Counted from the stretch's first letter, positions 17,720 to 26,786 are shown. The stretch: DNA of 53,231 nucleotides from Deltaproteobacteria bacterium (GCA_016196825.1 JACPWY010000008.1:1-53231); one strand, 5' to 3'. Translations and numbers: made by a program. Notes: generated from the sequence alone by a model not told the origin.

Positions 17720-19471
17720 TTGAGCCGCCGGGGATTAACTTTCTGTGGTCTCTTCCTTCTCTCAACGCTCCTAACCTTCTGCTCCTCTAGTCCAGGAACG
17801 CAGTCAGACTCAATTACTCTTAGCGTCACAGCGACCGCACCCAATGCAGCGTCGAATGAATCGGGAGGTCCACAGCAAAGCGGCGAAACACCCACAGTTG
17901 GCCCGGGGATCACCGATAGAGAACTCGCCCAACTCAATCGATTTGTGCTTAGCGTTGATCCTGAACACGAAGGCATTGCACTCGTTGGCCGGTGCAAACG
18001 CAAACCTCAAGACCACCCTTTCTGTTTCACCATTCTTTCGCGAACCATTCTCGAGAAAAAACGCAGGCAACTTCACGCTCGCAAGTCATCCTCGTCCAAA
18101 TTTGGATTTGGCAATGGCAGACCGATCATTCGAGAGGGAAAAATTCTCAACTGGACTTCCCTGAAACAGGCGAGCGTAAATTCCATGATTCGCAACTTTT
18201 CCCGAATCACCGCTGACAAACTCAGCGCGGTGAGACAGCAGGCCATTTCGGAGAACAGCTGTCCCAACAACCCGGCCATCGCGGTGGCTGCGACACTAGA
18301 AGACAACCTCCCCTCAGGCGTAGACCCGCTGGAAATTGCGGCACTTTACGAAAAGGGGGGAGACTGTATTCCGCAGGCCGCTGCTGAGCAGGAGATTCTA
18401 TTCACCCGGGCAGGCCTCTTCTACTTTGTGAAAAAAGACTTTAAGCAAGCAATGCGGTGTTTTGAAAAGGCCAAATCGGTGGATGTGCCGTACACGGGGC
18501 GCCCCCTCTATTGGCTGTCACGATCCTATTTGGAGATCGGTGAAAAGAAAGAGGCGGCGAAAATTGTGGAGTTCATGCGCACCCGCTATCCGTTTTCCTT
18601 TCATACGATAGTTGCACTGACGACGGAGAAAACCGACCCTGGGGATGTCCTCCGAAGTAAATCGGGCTCAGGTTCCGCCCGCCGGTCTCAGCAGAACCCG
18701 AACGTAAACCTTTTGATTGACCAGGTTGAGCTTCTTAAGCGATTTGGCTACTCGGCTGCCGCCTCGCGAGTTCTCGACTGGGCAGCCGCTGAGTCTCAGG
18801 GATTCGAGCCGGAGGTTCGGCTTTACCTTGCCGAGCTAAAACAGGACGGGCCCGATAGAGTTTCTCAAATCTCCCTGCTGTCCGACATTCTGTACAAGAA
18901 CCCTCAGCTCGTCTCAAAACAATCCATGGAATTGTACTTCCCCAAGGTGTTCTTTCCAGTCTTTGAGACCAATATCGCTGGACTCGACCCGAATTTGCTT
19001 CTGGCCGTCGCTCGGCAGGAAAGCGCTTTTAACCCTCGGGCCCGTTCTGTAGCGAACGCCCGGGGCCTTTTGCAGATCCTCCCCAAGACGGGACGCCGAT
19101 TTCGCAAACGCCTCGACCTATATGATCCGGAGATGAATATTGAAGTGGGTTCGCGCTACCTCTATGAGCTTCTGAAACGCCTGAATGGAAATATTCCCTT
19201 GGCTCTGGCCTCCTACAATGCTGGTCCGGAGCGGGTTTCTAATTGGGCGAATCGTTACCCTGTCGATAATCCCGTTCTTTTCACCGATCTCATTCCATTC
19301 CGCGAGACCAGGGAGTACGTTGCGTCCATTCTCAGAAACTACTATTGGTACCGCCGGATGAATTCAGCGGGAGATGAGAAATTTGTGGATTTGGTCTACG
19401 ACGCCCAGCTCGCCGATCGCAGCGTAACATCTCAGCCCATCGCCGGACCCCCGGAACCTCCCACTCACTAG
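17720..19471 (+). CDS. slt: Soluble lytic murein transglycosylase (Slt-type), exported
   Basis: 583 residues from TTG 17720. The N-terminus is a signal sequence ending LLTFCSSS. The cysteine suggests a lipoprotein, though F at -1 is atypical. Residues ~200-300 contain TPR-like helices (KKDFKQAMRCFEKAKSV, YWLSRSYLEIGEKKEAAKIV). The C-terminal catalytic domain has the glutamate motif ARQESAFNPRA, then NARGLLQILP and ASYNAGPERV, typical of family-1 lytic transglycosylases. It cleaves peptidoglycan glycan strands in the periplasm, releasing anhydromuropeptides. Confidence 0.93.
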   Translation: MSRRGLTFCGLFLLSTLLTFCSSSPGTQSDSITLSVTATAPNAASNESGGPQQSGETPTVGPGITDRELAQLNRFVLSVDPEHEGIALVGRCKRKPQDHPFCFTILSRTILEKKRRQLHARKSSSSKFGFGNGRPIIREGKILNWTSLKQASVNSMIRNFSRITADKLSAVRQQAISENSCPNNPAIAVAATLEDNLPSGVDPLEIAALYEKGGDCIPQAAAEQEILFTRAGLFYFVKKDFKQAMRCFEKAKSVDVPYTGRPLYWLSRSYLEIGEKKEAAKIVEFMRTRYPFSFHTIVALTTEKTDPGDVLRSKSGSGSARRSQQNPNVNLLIDQVELLKRFGYSAAASRVLDWAAAESQGFEPEVRLYLAELKQDGPDRVSQISLLSDILYKNPQLVSKQSMELYFPKVFFPVFETNIAGLDPNLLLAVARQESAFNPRARSVANARGLLQILPKTGRRFRKRLDLYDPEMNIEVGSRYLYELLKRLNGNIPLALASYNAGPERVSNWANRYPVDNPVLFTDLIPFRETREYVASILRNYYWYRRMNSAGDEKFVDLVYDAQLADRSVTSQPIAGPPEPPTH

Positions 19472-19476
19472 ACCTG

Positions 19477-22437
19477 CTAATCTTTTCGGTATTCCGCTAA
19501 CTTGCGAAGGATGTCACGCGCCTCTTGGAAGCGGTTATAGTTCTCCGCGTTGGATGCCAGGCGGGAAAACCAATCCATGTAACGGCTGATCCAGGGCGCA
19601 GAGTCCGACCGCAATAAGAAGGTCTCCCCCAGCACGACACGATTGAGAAGGCAGTCTCCATAGATGTCTGATTGCGGAGAGACAGTGCGCAGGCATCGGT
19701 CGAGTTCGTTTATCAAAGGGGTGACCGAGAGTCGGGCCAGCGGAGAATAGGTGGCTTTGAATTTTTCCAGATTAGCTGAGTAGTCTTTCAGGGACTCTTT
19801 GGTGAAGGGGCCGTTGTGGGGTCGGTTCAGATAATTCACTAGCTCCCTGCTCTCTGCTGACAATGAGGGCCCCGCCTCGCCCTCTATTCCCATGAGGACG
19901 CCCATCGTAGCCACCTCCTCACAGAGGATCCGATTCGAGGCAAATCCGTCACGGCAATAGGCAGCCAGGAAGCTGGAAACGAGCGGTTTGGGGTAGCCGG
20001 CCGCACCCCGAAAATGGATACCAAGCAGAGAATTCTTGAGGGATCCGTTGAAAAACTCCTTCACCTGCTTTCGGCTTCGAAGTATTTCTGAAGATTGATT
20101 ACTAAAAAATGCACGGGCAGCGCCATTGCTGAGTCGAGGATTCTCGAGACGATGAATGGGAGTCCCTTCCGGCGCCAAAGCGGAAACAACGCCGTCGGGA
20201 ATGACTTCGTACCCTAGGACCGTTTCTAGATTGTGAATGTCTGATTCGCTGAGGTCGGCCATAACGGCCGGGGTTGCATAACGGAGGCGCCCTCTTTCAA
20301 TATCTGACCCATCAAACGCGTACTGAGTCCCTATCAGAGCCATGTCTCCTCCCCTCATCTGGAATACCGAGATATGGGGGAATGTCCGCCTCAAGGTGGC
20401 CAACACTGTTCTAAAGAGATCGTCATTGAAGGAATAGGTGTGGATCCATTGCACAAACATACCTTCCGCCGTGAGCTGCCTGCGTGCAATTTGGTAGAAC
20501 TCATCTGAATAAAGATTCTCAATTCCCATCACCCACGGGTTACTTGGCTCACTGATGATGATGTTGTAGGGAGCTGCTGCACCGTTCAGCCATCGAAAGG
20601 CATCCATCTCGTGAAACCTAACTTTCGGATTGTGACTCACACCATGATTGTAAGCATCAAATTCCTTGGTGTTTTCAAGAATGGTGCCGGAAATCTCCGC
20701 GACATCGATCTGATTCACCTCCGGGTAGAGGCTCAAGGTGCCAATAGTCATTCCGGTGCCAAAACCGATCACACAGGCTCGTTCAATATGTCTGGCCAAA
20801 AGACCCGGAAGATGGGCCAAGAGCACGGTAGTCAACCGATCGCCACGGGTATTACCGTCCGACTTTCCATTCACAAAGATCGACCGAGAACTCTCGACAC
20901 CATTTTCTCTGGATACACCAATTCCCACGGAAGTATTCGGCCCATCTCGAAAAACGGCATACTCCGTTGAACGGCTCAGATAGGCACCGAAGGCTTCGGC
21001 CCCTTCATAAGTCACGCCTGGGATAGGCTCTGAATGACGAAAGGCCTGAGTAAACCGGCGTCGATCGTAAGGAGGAGCGGTGACAACCAAATAGATGAGA
21101 AGCCCACACAACGAACTCGTAGCCCCCACCCGAACGGGGGACCAATGAAGCTCTCGTCGCGCTAACTCAACGGCAATAGCAGCTCCCACAAGAGACAAGA
21201 CAATACAGAGTTTGAAGACCTGATCGAGATTGAACCAATGAAGGAGCCAGTATCCCCCCATCACAGCGCCCAGAACGCACCCCAAGGTGTTGAGCGAATA
21301 GAGCTGGCCAACTCGATCCCCCAGCCCCTCCTTCGTATCTTTCAAGAAATGAAAGCATAAGGGGAGAGTGAAACCCGCTAGGCTTATAGGGAGGAGAAGA
21401 AATGAGGTGTACAGAAGCCCCAGAAGGCCTTGGTAGAGATAAAAATTCTCACCACCATCTCGAATCGCTGAGCGCAGAAGGTGGACCCAGTAGGACCAAT
21501 AGTTTCCCGAGTAAAAGAGAATAAGGAGAGTGGCCGCCACCGCCAGTTGGTTGAATGTGAGACGCCCCATTCGGTAACCATCGATTCGCGAGGCTGTGAG
21601 ACTCCCGAATCCCAACCCCAGAATGAAGATCGAAACAACGAGAGTGAAGTTGTAGTAGGAAGCTCCGCTCGACAGGCCCATGAGGCGAATGACGATCGAC
21701 TCGAGACTAATAATGTAGAATCCCGAGAGAAAACCAATAGTCATGAGACCTATTTGTCGAGCAGTCAGGGGAACGCGAGCCCCGTCCCCTCTTGCGGCGT
21801 CAGTCACTGGCGAGGTCTGGCGGGCAAAAACAAAGTAACAGCAGGCCGCAGAGATGAGGTTTCCCAATGAGGCGATGAGAGACCCCGAGGCTAACCCAAC
21901 CATCGGAATCATAAAATAACCGGCGGCAATGCATCCGGCGCACGCACCGATGGTGTTCCAAGAATAGATGGAGGCGTGAAGTCGACTGGCCTTTTGCAGA
22001 GATTCTGAAAAAGCCTGTGTCAAAAGGGGAAGGGTTCCCCCCATCAGAAAGGTAGGGGGCCCAACGAGCACAATCGATATGACAAAATCGGTGAGAAGGT
22101 TATTGACCCCAAGAATGTGGTACATCCACCCCGTCACCGGAGTGAGTGTGTGGAAGAGAGTGGGAAAGAGCGCTCCCCAAAGCGCCATCCCCAGTTCGAC
22201 CACGGCGTAGGTTGTCAGAAGGTTTCGGGTGCTCTTTCGACTCCAGCGCCCGAAAAAAAAGTAGCCGACCGAAATCCCGCCCAAGAACACTCCCAGGATG
22301 ATGGCCGTCGCCCGCGCCTGGGCGCCCAGCAGGATTCCTAGATACCGGTGCCACACGACCTGATAAATGAGACCGCTCAATCCAGAGACAAACACCATTA
22401 TGAGGAGCGTTAATCGCCGGAAAGATGGAACTGTCAT
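19477..22437 (-). CDS. Fused multi-pass membrane / spermidine synthase-like protein
   Basis: 986 residues. The first ~450 residues form about 12 hydrophobic helices (beginning LIMVFVSGLSGLIYQVVWHRYLG), the transporter-like module known from fused MFS/spermidine synthase proteins. Then comes an aminopropyltransferase-like Rossmann domain with VIGFGTGMTIGTLSLYPEV, DVAEISGTIL and ISEPSNPWVMGIENLYS, as in SpeE-like enzymes. The usual catalytic Asp motif of SpeE (DxxDP) reads ISEPSNPW here, so the substrate is probably not putrescine. It is followed by a ~200-residue C-terminal extension of unknown role. The 3' end is 5 bases from the convergent transglycosylase stop. Confidence 0.85.
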   Translation of the reverse strand: MTVPSFRRLTLLIMVFVSGLSGLIYQVVWHRYLGILLGAQARATAIILGVFLGGISVGYFFFGRWSRKSTRNLLTTYAVVELGMALWGALFPTLFHTLTPVTGWMYHILGVNNLLTDFVISIVLVGPPTFLMGGTLPLLTQAFSESLQKASRLHASIYSWNTIGACAGCIAAGYFMIPMVGLASGSLIASLGNLISAACCYFVFARQTSPVTDAARGDGARVPLTARQIGLMTIGFLSGFYIISLESIVIRLMGLSSGASYYNFTLVVSIFILGLGFGSLTASRIDGYRMGRLTFNQLAVAATLLILFYSGNYWSYWVHLLRSAIRDGGENFYLYQGLLGLLYTSFLLLPISLAGFTLPLCFHFLKDTKEGLGDRVGQLYSLNTLGCVLGAVMGGYWLLHWFNLDQVFKLCIVLSLVGAAIAVELARRELHWSPVRVGATSSLCGLLIYLVVTAPPYDRRRFTQAFRHSEPIPGVTYEGAEAFGAYLSRSTEYAVFRDGPNTSVGIGVSRENGVESSRSIFVNGKSDGNTRGDRLTTVLLAHLPGLLARHIERACVIGFGTGMTIGTLSLYPEVNQIDVAEISGTILENTKEFDAYNHGVSHNPKVRFHEMDAFRWLNGAAAPYNIIISEPSNPWVMGIENLYSDEFYQIARRQLTAEGMFVQWIHTYSFNDDLFRTVLATLRRTFPHISVFQMRGGDMALIGTQYAFDGSDIERGRLRYATPAVMADLSESDIHNLETVLGYEVIPDGVVSALAPEGTPIHRLENPRLSNGAARAFFSNQSSEILRSRKQVKEFFNGSLKNSLLGIHFRGAAGYPKPLVSSFLAAYCRDGFASNRILCEEVATMGVLMGIEGEAGPSLSAESRELVNYLNRPHNGPFTKESLKDYSANLEKFKATYSPLARLSVTPLINELDRCLRTVSPQSDIYGDCLLNRVVLGETFLLRSDSAPWISRYMDWFSRLASNAENYNRFQEARDILRKLAEYRKD

Positions 22438-22572
22438 TGATCAAAAGCGTAACACAGGCGGGGATAGGCGGCATTTCGGTCGACTGAACTACGCCGGACG
22501 GTTGGATTCAGGGAAAGGTTTGAGGAAAAAAGGATTTTGTCACTCCCACTTTTTTCACAACAGGTATTGAAA

Positions 22573-22902
22573 ATGTATCTCACCCAACAGATTCACATCG
22601 TTAAGACTCACTCGATGCCGTTGTTTTCCGGCTCCCTTTCCGAAAGTGCTGCTCCAATGGCTCAATATGCCAAAGAAGACAATCTCCCCTATCTTCTTCT
22701 TGATGAAGGAGAGCGAGAGTTTCTCCTGGCTTTGCCAATTCCCGATCAAATTGACTGTACCAAGGCCGTTCTCATTGCCAGAAAGGGAAAATCTGAAGGT
22801 GACGAAACGCAAGGCAACCAGAACATCGGCCACGTCTGCGATGGAGTGACTCGGTGGGGCGCCTTCAGCCAATCCGCTCAATCATCTGCGGCACGTAACT
22901 AG
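22573..22902 (+). CDS. Possible small protein, unknown
   Basis: A 109-codon frame from ATG 22573 (a TTG at 22537 is also in frame). It contains DNLPYLLLDEGEREFLLALP, then PDQIDCTK. No family is recognised, and an antisense frame of 108 codons (22555-22881) is equally open, so coding status is doubtful. It fills the otherwise empty interval between the MFS/SpeE-like gene and the Fic-like gene. Confidence 0.22.
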   Translation: MYLTQQIHIVKTHSMPLFSGSLSESAAPMAQYAKEDNLPYLLLDEGEREFLLALPIPDQIDCTKAVLIARKGKSEGDETQGNQNIGHVCDGVTRWGAFSQSAQSSAARN

Positions 22903-22914
22903 TTCATCTAGAAA

Positions 22915-22926
22915 TGGCGGAGGCGA
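22915..22926 (+). repeat. Imperfect copy of the tRNA-Ala 3' end (possible att site)
   Basis: The 12 bases tggcggaggcga match, with one mismatch and in the same orientation, the bases at 24851-24862. Those encode the CCA end and acceptor 3' strand of the minus-strand tRNA-Ala. Such duplications arise when elements integrate at a tRNA 3' end. The 1.9 kb between the two copies contains only the Fic-like gene and the BrnT/BrnA pair. Confidence 0.35.
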
Positions 22927-22961
22927 CCTGACTAAAGCATTCACTCCCACTCCGATCGGGG

Positions 22962-24110
22962 TCACTTCCGATTCGGCGCTATCCTTGGGAGGTCAATAAT
23001 CTGGATGGGTATATCAATCCCCTTCACCGACCCGCCATCGAGACCCAGGATATTAACGCCTTCACTGCTATTGGTGACGTCAACAGTACCTTCACAATGC
23101 TTTTGAAATAGTGCCCGAAATGATTCAGGCGGAAGAATGAAGGCATAGAGATCAAGCCAGCCGTGTTCGACGGGCGCTAACCCATGTCGATATAAAATGT
23201 AGTTTACTTCGGCCATAAAGAGCGAGTTATTGATACCTGAAAATGGCATAGCATTAATTGCTGTGTGGTAGAAGTCGCTCAGTTCTCCGATTAGATCCAA
23301 GTACTCTCGTGTTCCTTTTTTTATTTCCACTGGAGGGCGATTTCGCATTTTTTCCATTAAGATATCGAGACGCTCGATGTATTTTACCAGGTACTCTGGT
23401 TTTGATGCTTGATGGCTGATAGTTCCAAGATCCAGAGTATTGGTCGGCCAATATTCCTCTGGAATTCCTCTAATGGGCGTCTTGAATTCACATGCTCCAC
23501 TTCCCTTTTTGATCATTTCGAACTGGCGCCCGACCGGATTCAGAAGTGCAATAATCTGTTGGATGTCTGGGGAAACTTCGAAGCTGTCCTCAGCGAAACG
23601 ATCTTTCTCGGGCATAGAAGCATCATGGCGCATTCTGTCGGGATGGTTGCTTGCGGTATCGAAATCATATTTCTTGTATGAATTATTTCCGCTGGCGCCT
23701 ACGGCGGCTAAGCGATGTTGTTCTCGTAGGGCGCCTGAGTAGGAGTCGCGCCCCGTTTGTTCAAACCAGTTAGAAAAATATAGAAAACCATCAATCTGAT
23801 TTTCTATATATTTCGCTTGAGGCAGCTGACTTACAGTTCTTACAAAAAACCGTTCCCAAAATCCTTGATTCTCCTTTGGTGTGTGATGAATGGCACTAAG
23901 TCGGCTCTTCATCGGATATTTGATTTCATGTTCCGGCCCCAACAGCTCAGCGAGAACCGCGCACCCCCGGAGATCATGTTGCTTCAATGGTAGATGGATA
24001 GTTAGATTTGGCGGGTCCGCCAGAATTCGTGCTGGATGGATAATGAGGGCAAGGAAACAGAGCTGGCCGTTCAACTGTCGTCGAAATTTAGGTAGTAAAC
24101 CAGCCATCAT
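22962..24110 (-). CDS. Secreted protein with degenerate Fic-like motif
   Basis: 382 residues (M at 24110 or 24107). The N-terminus has a basic stretch, then LCFLALIIHPARILADPP, resembling a signal peptide. Near residues 288-315 the sequence MPFSGINNSLFMAEVNYIL, followed by YRHGL, lines up without gaps with the Fic core HPFxxGNGRxxRxxxNxxL. The catalytic His is Met, the GNGR becomes INNS, and the framework N, L and G are kept. The preceding helix ELSDFYHTAINA also fits a Fic fold. If correct, it is a Fic-fold protein without AMP-transferase residues. No other domain was recognised in the first 270 residues. Codon use looks more AT-rich than its neighbours. Confidence 0.6.
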   Translation of the reverse strand: MMAGLLPKFRRQLNGQLCFLALIIHPARILADPPNLTIHLPLKQHDLRGCAVLAELLGPEHEIKYPMKSRLSAIHHTPKENQGFWERFFVRTVSQLPQAKYIENQIDGFLYFSNWFEQTGRDSYSGALREQHRLAAVGASGNNSYKKYDFDTASNHPDRMRHDASMPEKDRFAEDSFEVSPDIQQIIALLNPVGRQFEMIKKGSGACEFKTPIRGIPEEYWPTNTLDLGTISHQASKPEYLVKYIERLDILMEKMRNRPPVEIKKGTREYLDLIGELSDFYHTAINAMPFSGINNSLFMAEVNYILYRHGLAPVEHGWLDLYAFILPPESFRALFQKHCEGTVDVTNSSEGVNILGLDGGSVKGIDIPIQIIDLPRIAPNRK

Positions 24111-24217
24111 AATAGTCTAGCTGTGGTCATTGAGAATACGGAAAGGATTTTCGCCCCTTTCGCTTCTCGATTTTCGTGCGATTATTACGTTAAGTAGTTC
24201 AACACCACACCACCGCA

Positions 24218-24246
24218 TTGACTTAGTACCACAATGTAGTACATTG
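24218..24246 (+). promoter_or_regulatory. BrnTA promoter with overlapping palindromic operator
   Basis: TTGACT (24218-24223), a 16-base spacer and TACATT (24240-24245) form a sigma-70-like promoter. The perfect inverted repeat CAATGTA-g-TACATTG at 24232-24246 overlaps the -10 and ends 7 bases before the BrnT ATG. This is where a ribbon-helix-helix antitoxin such as BrnA would be expected to bind for autorepression. Confidence 0.6.
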
Positions 24247-24253
24247 ATAATCG

Positions 24254-24535
24254 ATGGATATCACTTGGGATCCAATCAAAGCTGAGAGCAATTTTAAAAA
24301 ACACGGAATTTCGTTTGAAGAGGCGGCTACGGTTATTCAATCTGGGATGACCGTTACCATTGAGGACGACAGTATCGATGAGCAACGATTTGCCACGATA
24401 GGGGTGTCCATTAAGTTGAGGGTTCTGTTGGTTGTCCATACTTACAGGGACGAGTCGGAAGTTCGTATTATCTCGGCCCGCAAGGCTACAAAAAAGGAGC
24501 AGCAAGTATATGAAAAAAGAATACGACTTCAGTAA
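24254..24535 (+). CDS. brnT: BrnT family toxin (ribonuclease)
   Basis: 93 residues. BrnT/DUF497 signatures are clear: WDPIKAESNFKKHGISFEEA at the N-terminus, then DERF-like DEQRFATIGVS and VRIISARKATKKEQQVYEK at the end. BrnT toxins are RelE-fold RNases that block translation. The toxin gene precedes the antitoxin, as usual for brnTA, and overlaps it by 26 bases. The start has no Shine-Dalgarno sequence. Confidence 0.9.
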   Translation: MDITWDPIKAESNFKKHGISFEEAATVIQSGMTVTIEDDSIDEQRFATIGVSIKLRVLLVVHTYRDESEVRIISARKATKKEQQVYEKRIRLQ

Positions 24536-24776
24536 GGGAACGGTAAATAAACGGCCCTTGGCGGACCCCAAGAAGTCTAAAGTGCTTACCAGCATTCGAC
24601 TCGATGGAACGGTTTTCCAATGGTTTATGGCGGAAGCCCAAAGGACTGGTGTTCCATATCAGACTTTGATTAACTCCTCCCTCAAGCAAGTCATTGAGAC
24701 TCCTTCGACTAAAGAATTGGAACAACGTCTTAAGTCTGTAGAAAAGGTTGTGTTCAAAAAAACCGCTGGGCGATAA
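24510..24776 (+). CDS. brnA: BrnA family antitoxin
   Basis: 88 residues from ATG 24510, preceded by AAGGAG at 24494-24499. The N-terminal half (DFSKGTVNKRPLADPKKSK) is the toxin-binding arm. The C-terminal half, with SIRLDGTVFQWFMAEAQRTG, then VPYQTLINSSLKQ, is a ribbon-helix-helix DNA-binding domain. It should neutralise BrnT and repress the operon through the palindrome at 24232-24246. Confidence 0.88.
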   Translation: MKKEYDFSKGTVNKRPLADPKKSKVLTSIRLDGTVFQWFMAEAQRTGVPYQTLINSSLKQVIETPSTKELEQRLKSVEKVVFKKTAGR

Positions 24777-24850
24777 AGAGGGAAAGCGGAAAAACCAACT
24801 GTGAATGCCGGCTCTCCCACCATCAACCGAGGAGAACCGAACCTATTGAT

Positions 24851-24926
24851 TGGTGGAGGCGATGGGGATCGAACCCACGACCCCGAGCTTGCAAAGCTCG
24901 TGCTCTCCCAGCTGAGCTACGCCCCC
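24851..24926 (-). tRNA. tRNA-Ala (anticodon TGC)
   Basis: The reverse complement folds as a full cloverleaf: acceptor GGGGGCG paired with CGCCTCC, including the G3:U70 pair that specifies alanine. The D-arm is GCTCAGCTGGGAGAGC, the anticodon stem-loop is CGAGC-TTTGCAA-GCTCG with TGC, and the T-arm has GGTTCGATCC. The discriminator is A and the CCA end is encoded (tgg at 24851-24853). It borders the BrnTA/Fic-like insert on its 3' side. Confidence 0.97.
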
Positions 24927-25094
24927 ACATTGCGTCACAATCATGGGCATGTGAGTCAGAAGCACTTTACCCATTTTCTATGGGGCCGAAAAGGGGGGCG
25001 GTGTAAAATGAATAGTTAAAGCTCTTAACCTCTGCTGGAGGTTCCCATCTCACTTTCTCGACGAAAACTGGAACTGACGCTCCGCCGCCTACGC

Positions 25095-26786
25095 ATGGAT
25101 CCCATGGAATGGGTGTCTAATCGCCCCAAGCTCAGGGCGGCCATTGTGATGATGAGCTTTCTGCTCTCGCTGCCACCGATTAGCTGGGCCCCCGCGATGA
25201 TCGTTTTCGCCGTCTTTTCGGTGCTGTGGATTGCCATCACACCGGTGCCCACTCAGTCGTTAATGATTGGGCTGGGGCTCTCACTGAGTTTCGCACTCAC
25301 GGAAGTGCTGCTCACGCCTAACCTGACGCTTCACTTGGGCGCATTGAGCCACCCGGGGACTAGCCTCGTTCAATTCACCATTGCTTTCGCCTCGTGCCTC
25401 CATCTGCCCATTTTCTTCACCCTAGCCACATGGGTTCACCACCGCTTTCACATTCGGCGCCGAATGCCGCTTTTTGTGGAAAGCTATTTTGCCATCGGCC
25501 TTCCTGCGCTCTTTGTGGTTTGTGAATCCATTATTCCCCGCCCTATCGGGTGGAAGCTCGGTCATGCCGTTTACTCCGTGTCCTGGATCCTTCAGGGATC
25601 GGAGTTTGCGGGCGTTGAGTACCTCTCTTTTGCGGTCTTTGGAATGAGCTCCCTGCTTGCCCTTCTTCTCATGCCGAATCGGCTTCGGTTTCCCGACGCC
25701 CATCCGATTCTAGCGATCGTGGCGTTGCTCTACTGGATCGTCCCCGTTCTGGGAATGAGAAGTGCTGAGACCGCCCGGTCCGAAATTCTCCTCTACAAAA
25801 CCACGATGCCAAAAATGTTGCAGTTGGGCATCATCGGCCGAGAAGCCTCCCTGACCCAAAACCGAGATGGTGCACTTCTGGTGAGTCGCACATCGTCCGA
25901 ATGTGAAGCCGCCTTTCCGGAAATCAACGATCTCGTCGAAAAGACGGAGATTCTGGGCCGAGATTCAATCAAGCGTGACATCATTTTTTGGCCCATGGTG
26001 AAGGACAAAGATGCAGGCCTGAAGGAGCTCTGTCATGGTCCGATCGAGGAGTGGGCCGATCGCATTCAAACATCGGTTGTATTCCCAGTCGGAACAGGTC
26101 CGACTACTCAATTCGTCAGCATCATCCACGGGAAACAAACTCTACACATCGCTCGCCACGACAACGAGGAGGCCGGGCGATCCTTTCGGTTTCTGGCCTC
26201 CGTCGTAGAGAGTCCCAACCTCCAATTGGCCAGCTCACTCCTGCCATCCCAGATCTCGCAGGCCAGAACGATTCTTTTGTCGACCGGAGAACGCCTCGGC
26301 GTGACATTTGACACTGAGCTTTTGAGCAACGCCTCGACGAAGACTGCGATTGAGGATGGAGTCTACGCACTGGTCAACTTGGGCGGAGCCCCCAATTGGG
26401 GCATGCGAACCGACTATTGGGTGAGAGCCTTCGACACCGCTCGTTCAATTGAATACCGAATCCCCAGCATCCGAGTGGACAGTAACGGTCGATCGTTTAT
26501 CGTCGACTCCACCGGCGCCAATTTAGCGGACGACTTCGACAGCGGAGCTCCCCACAGCATCAAGCGCGCCGTGACCCTTCCGATGGCACCACCGCTGACG
26601 TACTATGCCAGCATGAGTTCCTGGTTCATTTTAGTTTGTATGGGCATATTGGCAACCTACGCCTTCCTGATCTTCAGGCGAAAAACCCAGCCAATTCCCC
26701 TGTATGTTCGAGAAGCCCAGCGACGTCAGCAGGCTATCGAAATGAACGCTCGAACTCCCCTACCTCGATCAGATGACTCAAAATAG
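25095..26786 (+). CDS. Apolipoprotein N-acyltransferase-like protein lacking catalytic triad
   Basis: 563 residues with Lnt topology: hydrophobic helices to about residue 222, a soluble periplasmic nitrilase-like domain (~240-500), then a final helix (MSSWFILVCMGILATYAFLIF) and a basic tail. The stretch TAIEDGVYALVNLGGAPNWG matches the Lnt region after the catalytic cysteine. The Cys-Tyr-Glu motif is replaced by VTFDTELL near 403-410. The WPE glutamate reads WPM (299-301), and no catalytic-lysine segment is evident. It is likely a pseudoenzyme or has a changed chemistry. No Shine-Dalgarno sequence precedes the ATG. Its end overlaps the convergent MetE-like gene by 53 bases. Confidence 0.68.
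   Translation: MDPMEWVSNRPKLRAAIVMMSFLLSLPPISWAPAMIVFAVFSVLWIAITPVPTQSLMIGLGLSLSFALTEVLLTPNLTLHLGALSHPGTSLVQFTIAFASCLHLPIFFTLATWVHHRFHIRRRMPLFVESYFAIGLPALFVVCESIIPRPIGWKLGHAVYSVSWILQGSEFAGVEYLSFAVFGMSSLLALLLMPNRLRFPDAHPILAIVALLYWIVPVLGMRSAETARSEILLYKTTMPKMLQLGIIGREASLTQNRDGALLVSRTSSECEAAFPEINDLVEKTEILGRDSIKRDIIFWPMVKDKDAGLKELCHGPIEEWADRIQTSVVFPVGTGPTTQFVSIIHGKQTLHIARHDNEEAGRSFRFLASVVESPNLQLASSLLPSQISQARTILLSTGERLGVTFDTELLSNASTKTAIEDGVYALVNLGGAPNWGMRTDYWVRAFDTARSIEYRIPSIRVDSNGRSFIVDSTGANLADDFDSGAPHSIKRAVTLPMAPPLTYYASMSSWFILVCMGILATYAFLIFRRKTQPIPLYVREAQRRQQAIEMNARTPLPRSDDSK

Noticed and set aside
24801..25019. Short plus-strand frame over tRNA-Ala
   Set aside because: It is the well-known spurious translation across the complement of a tRNA gene.
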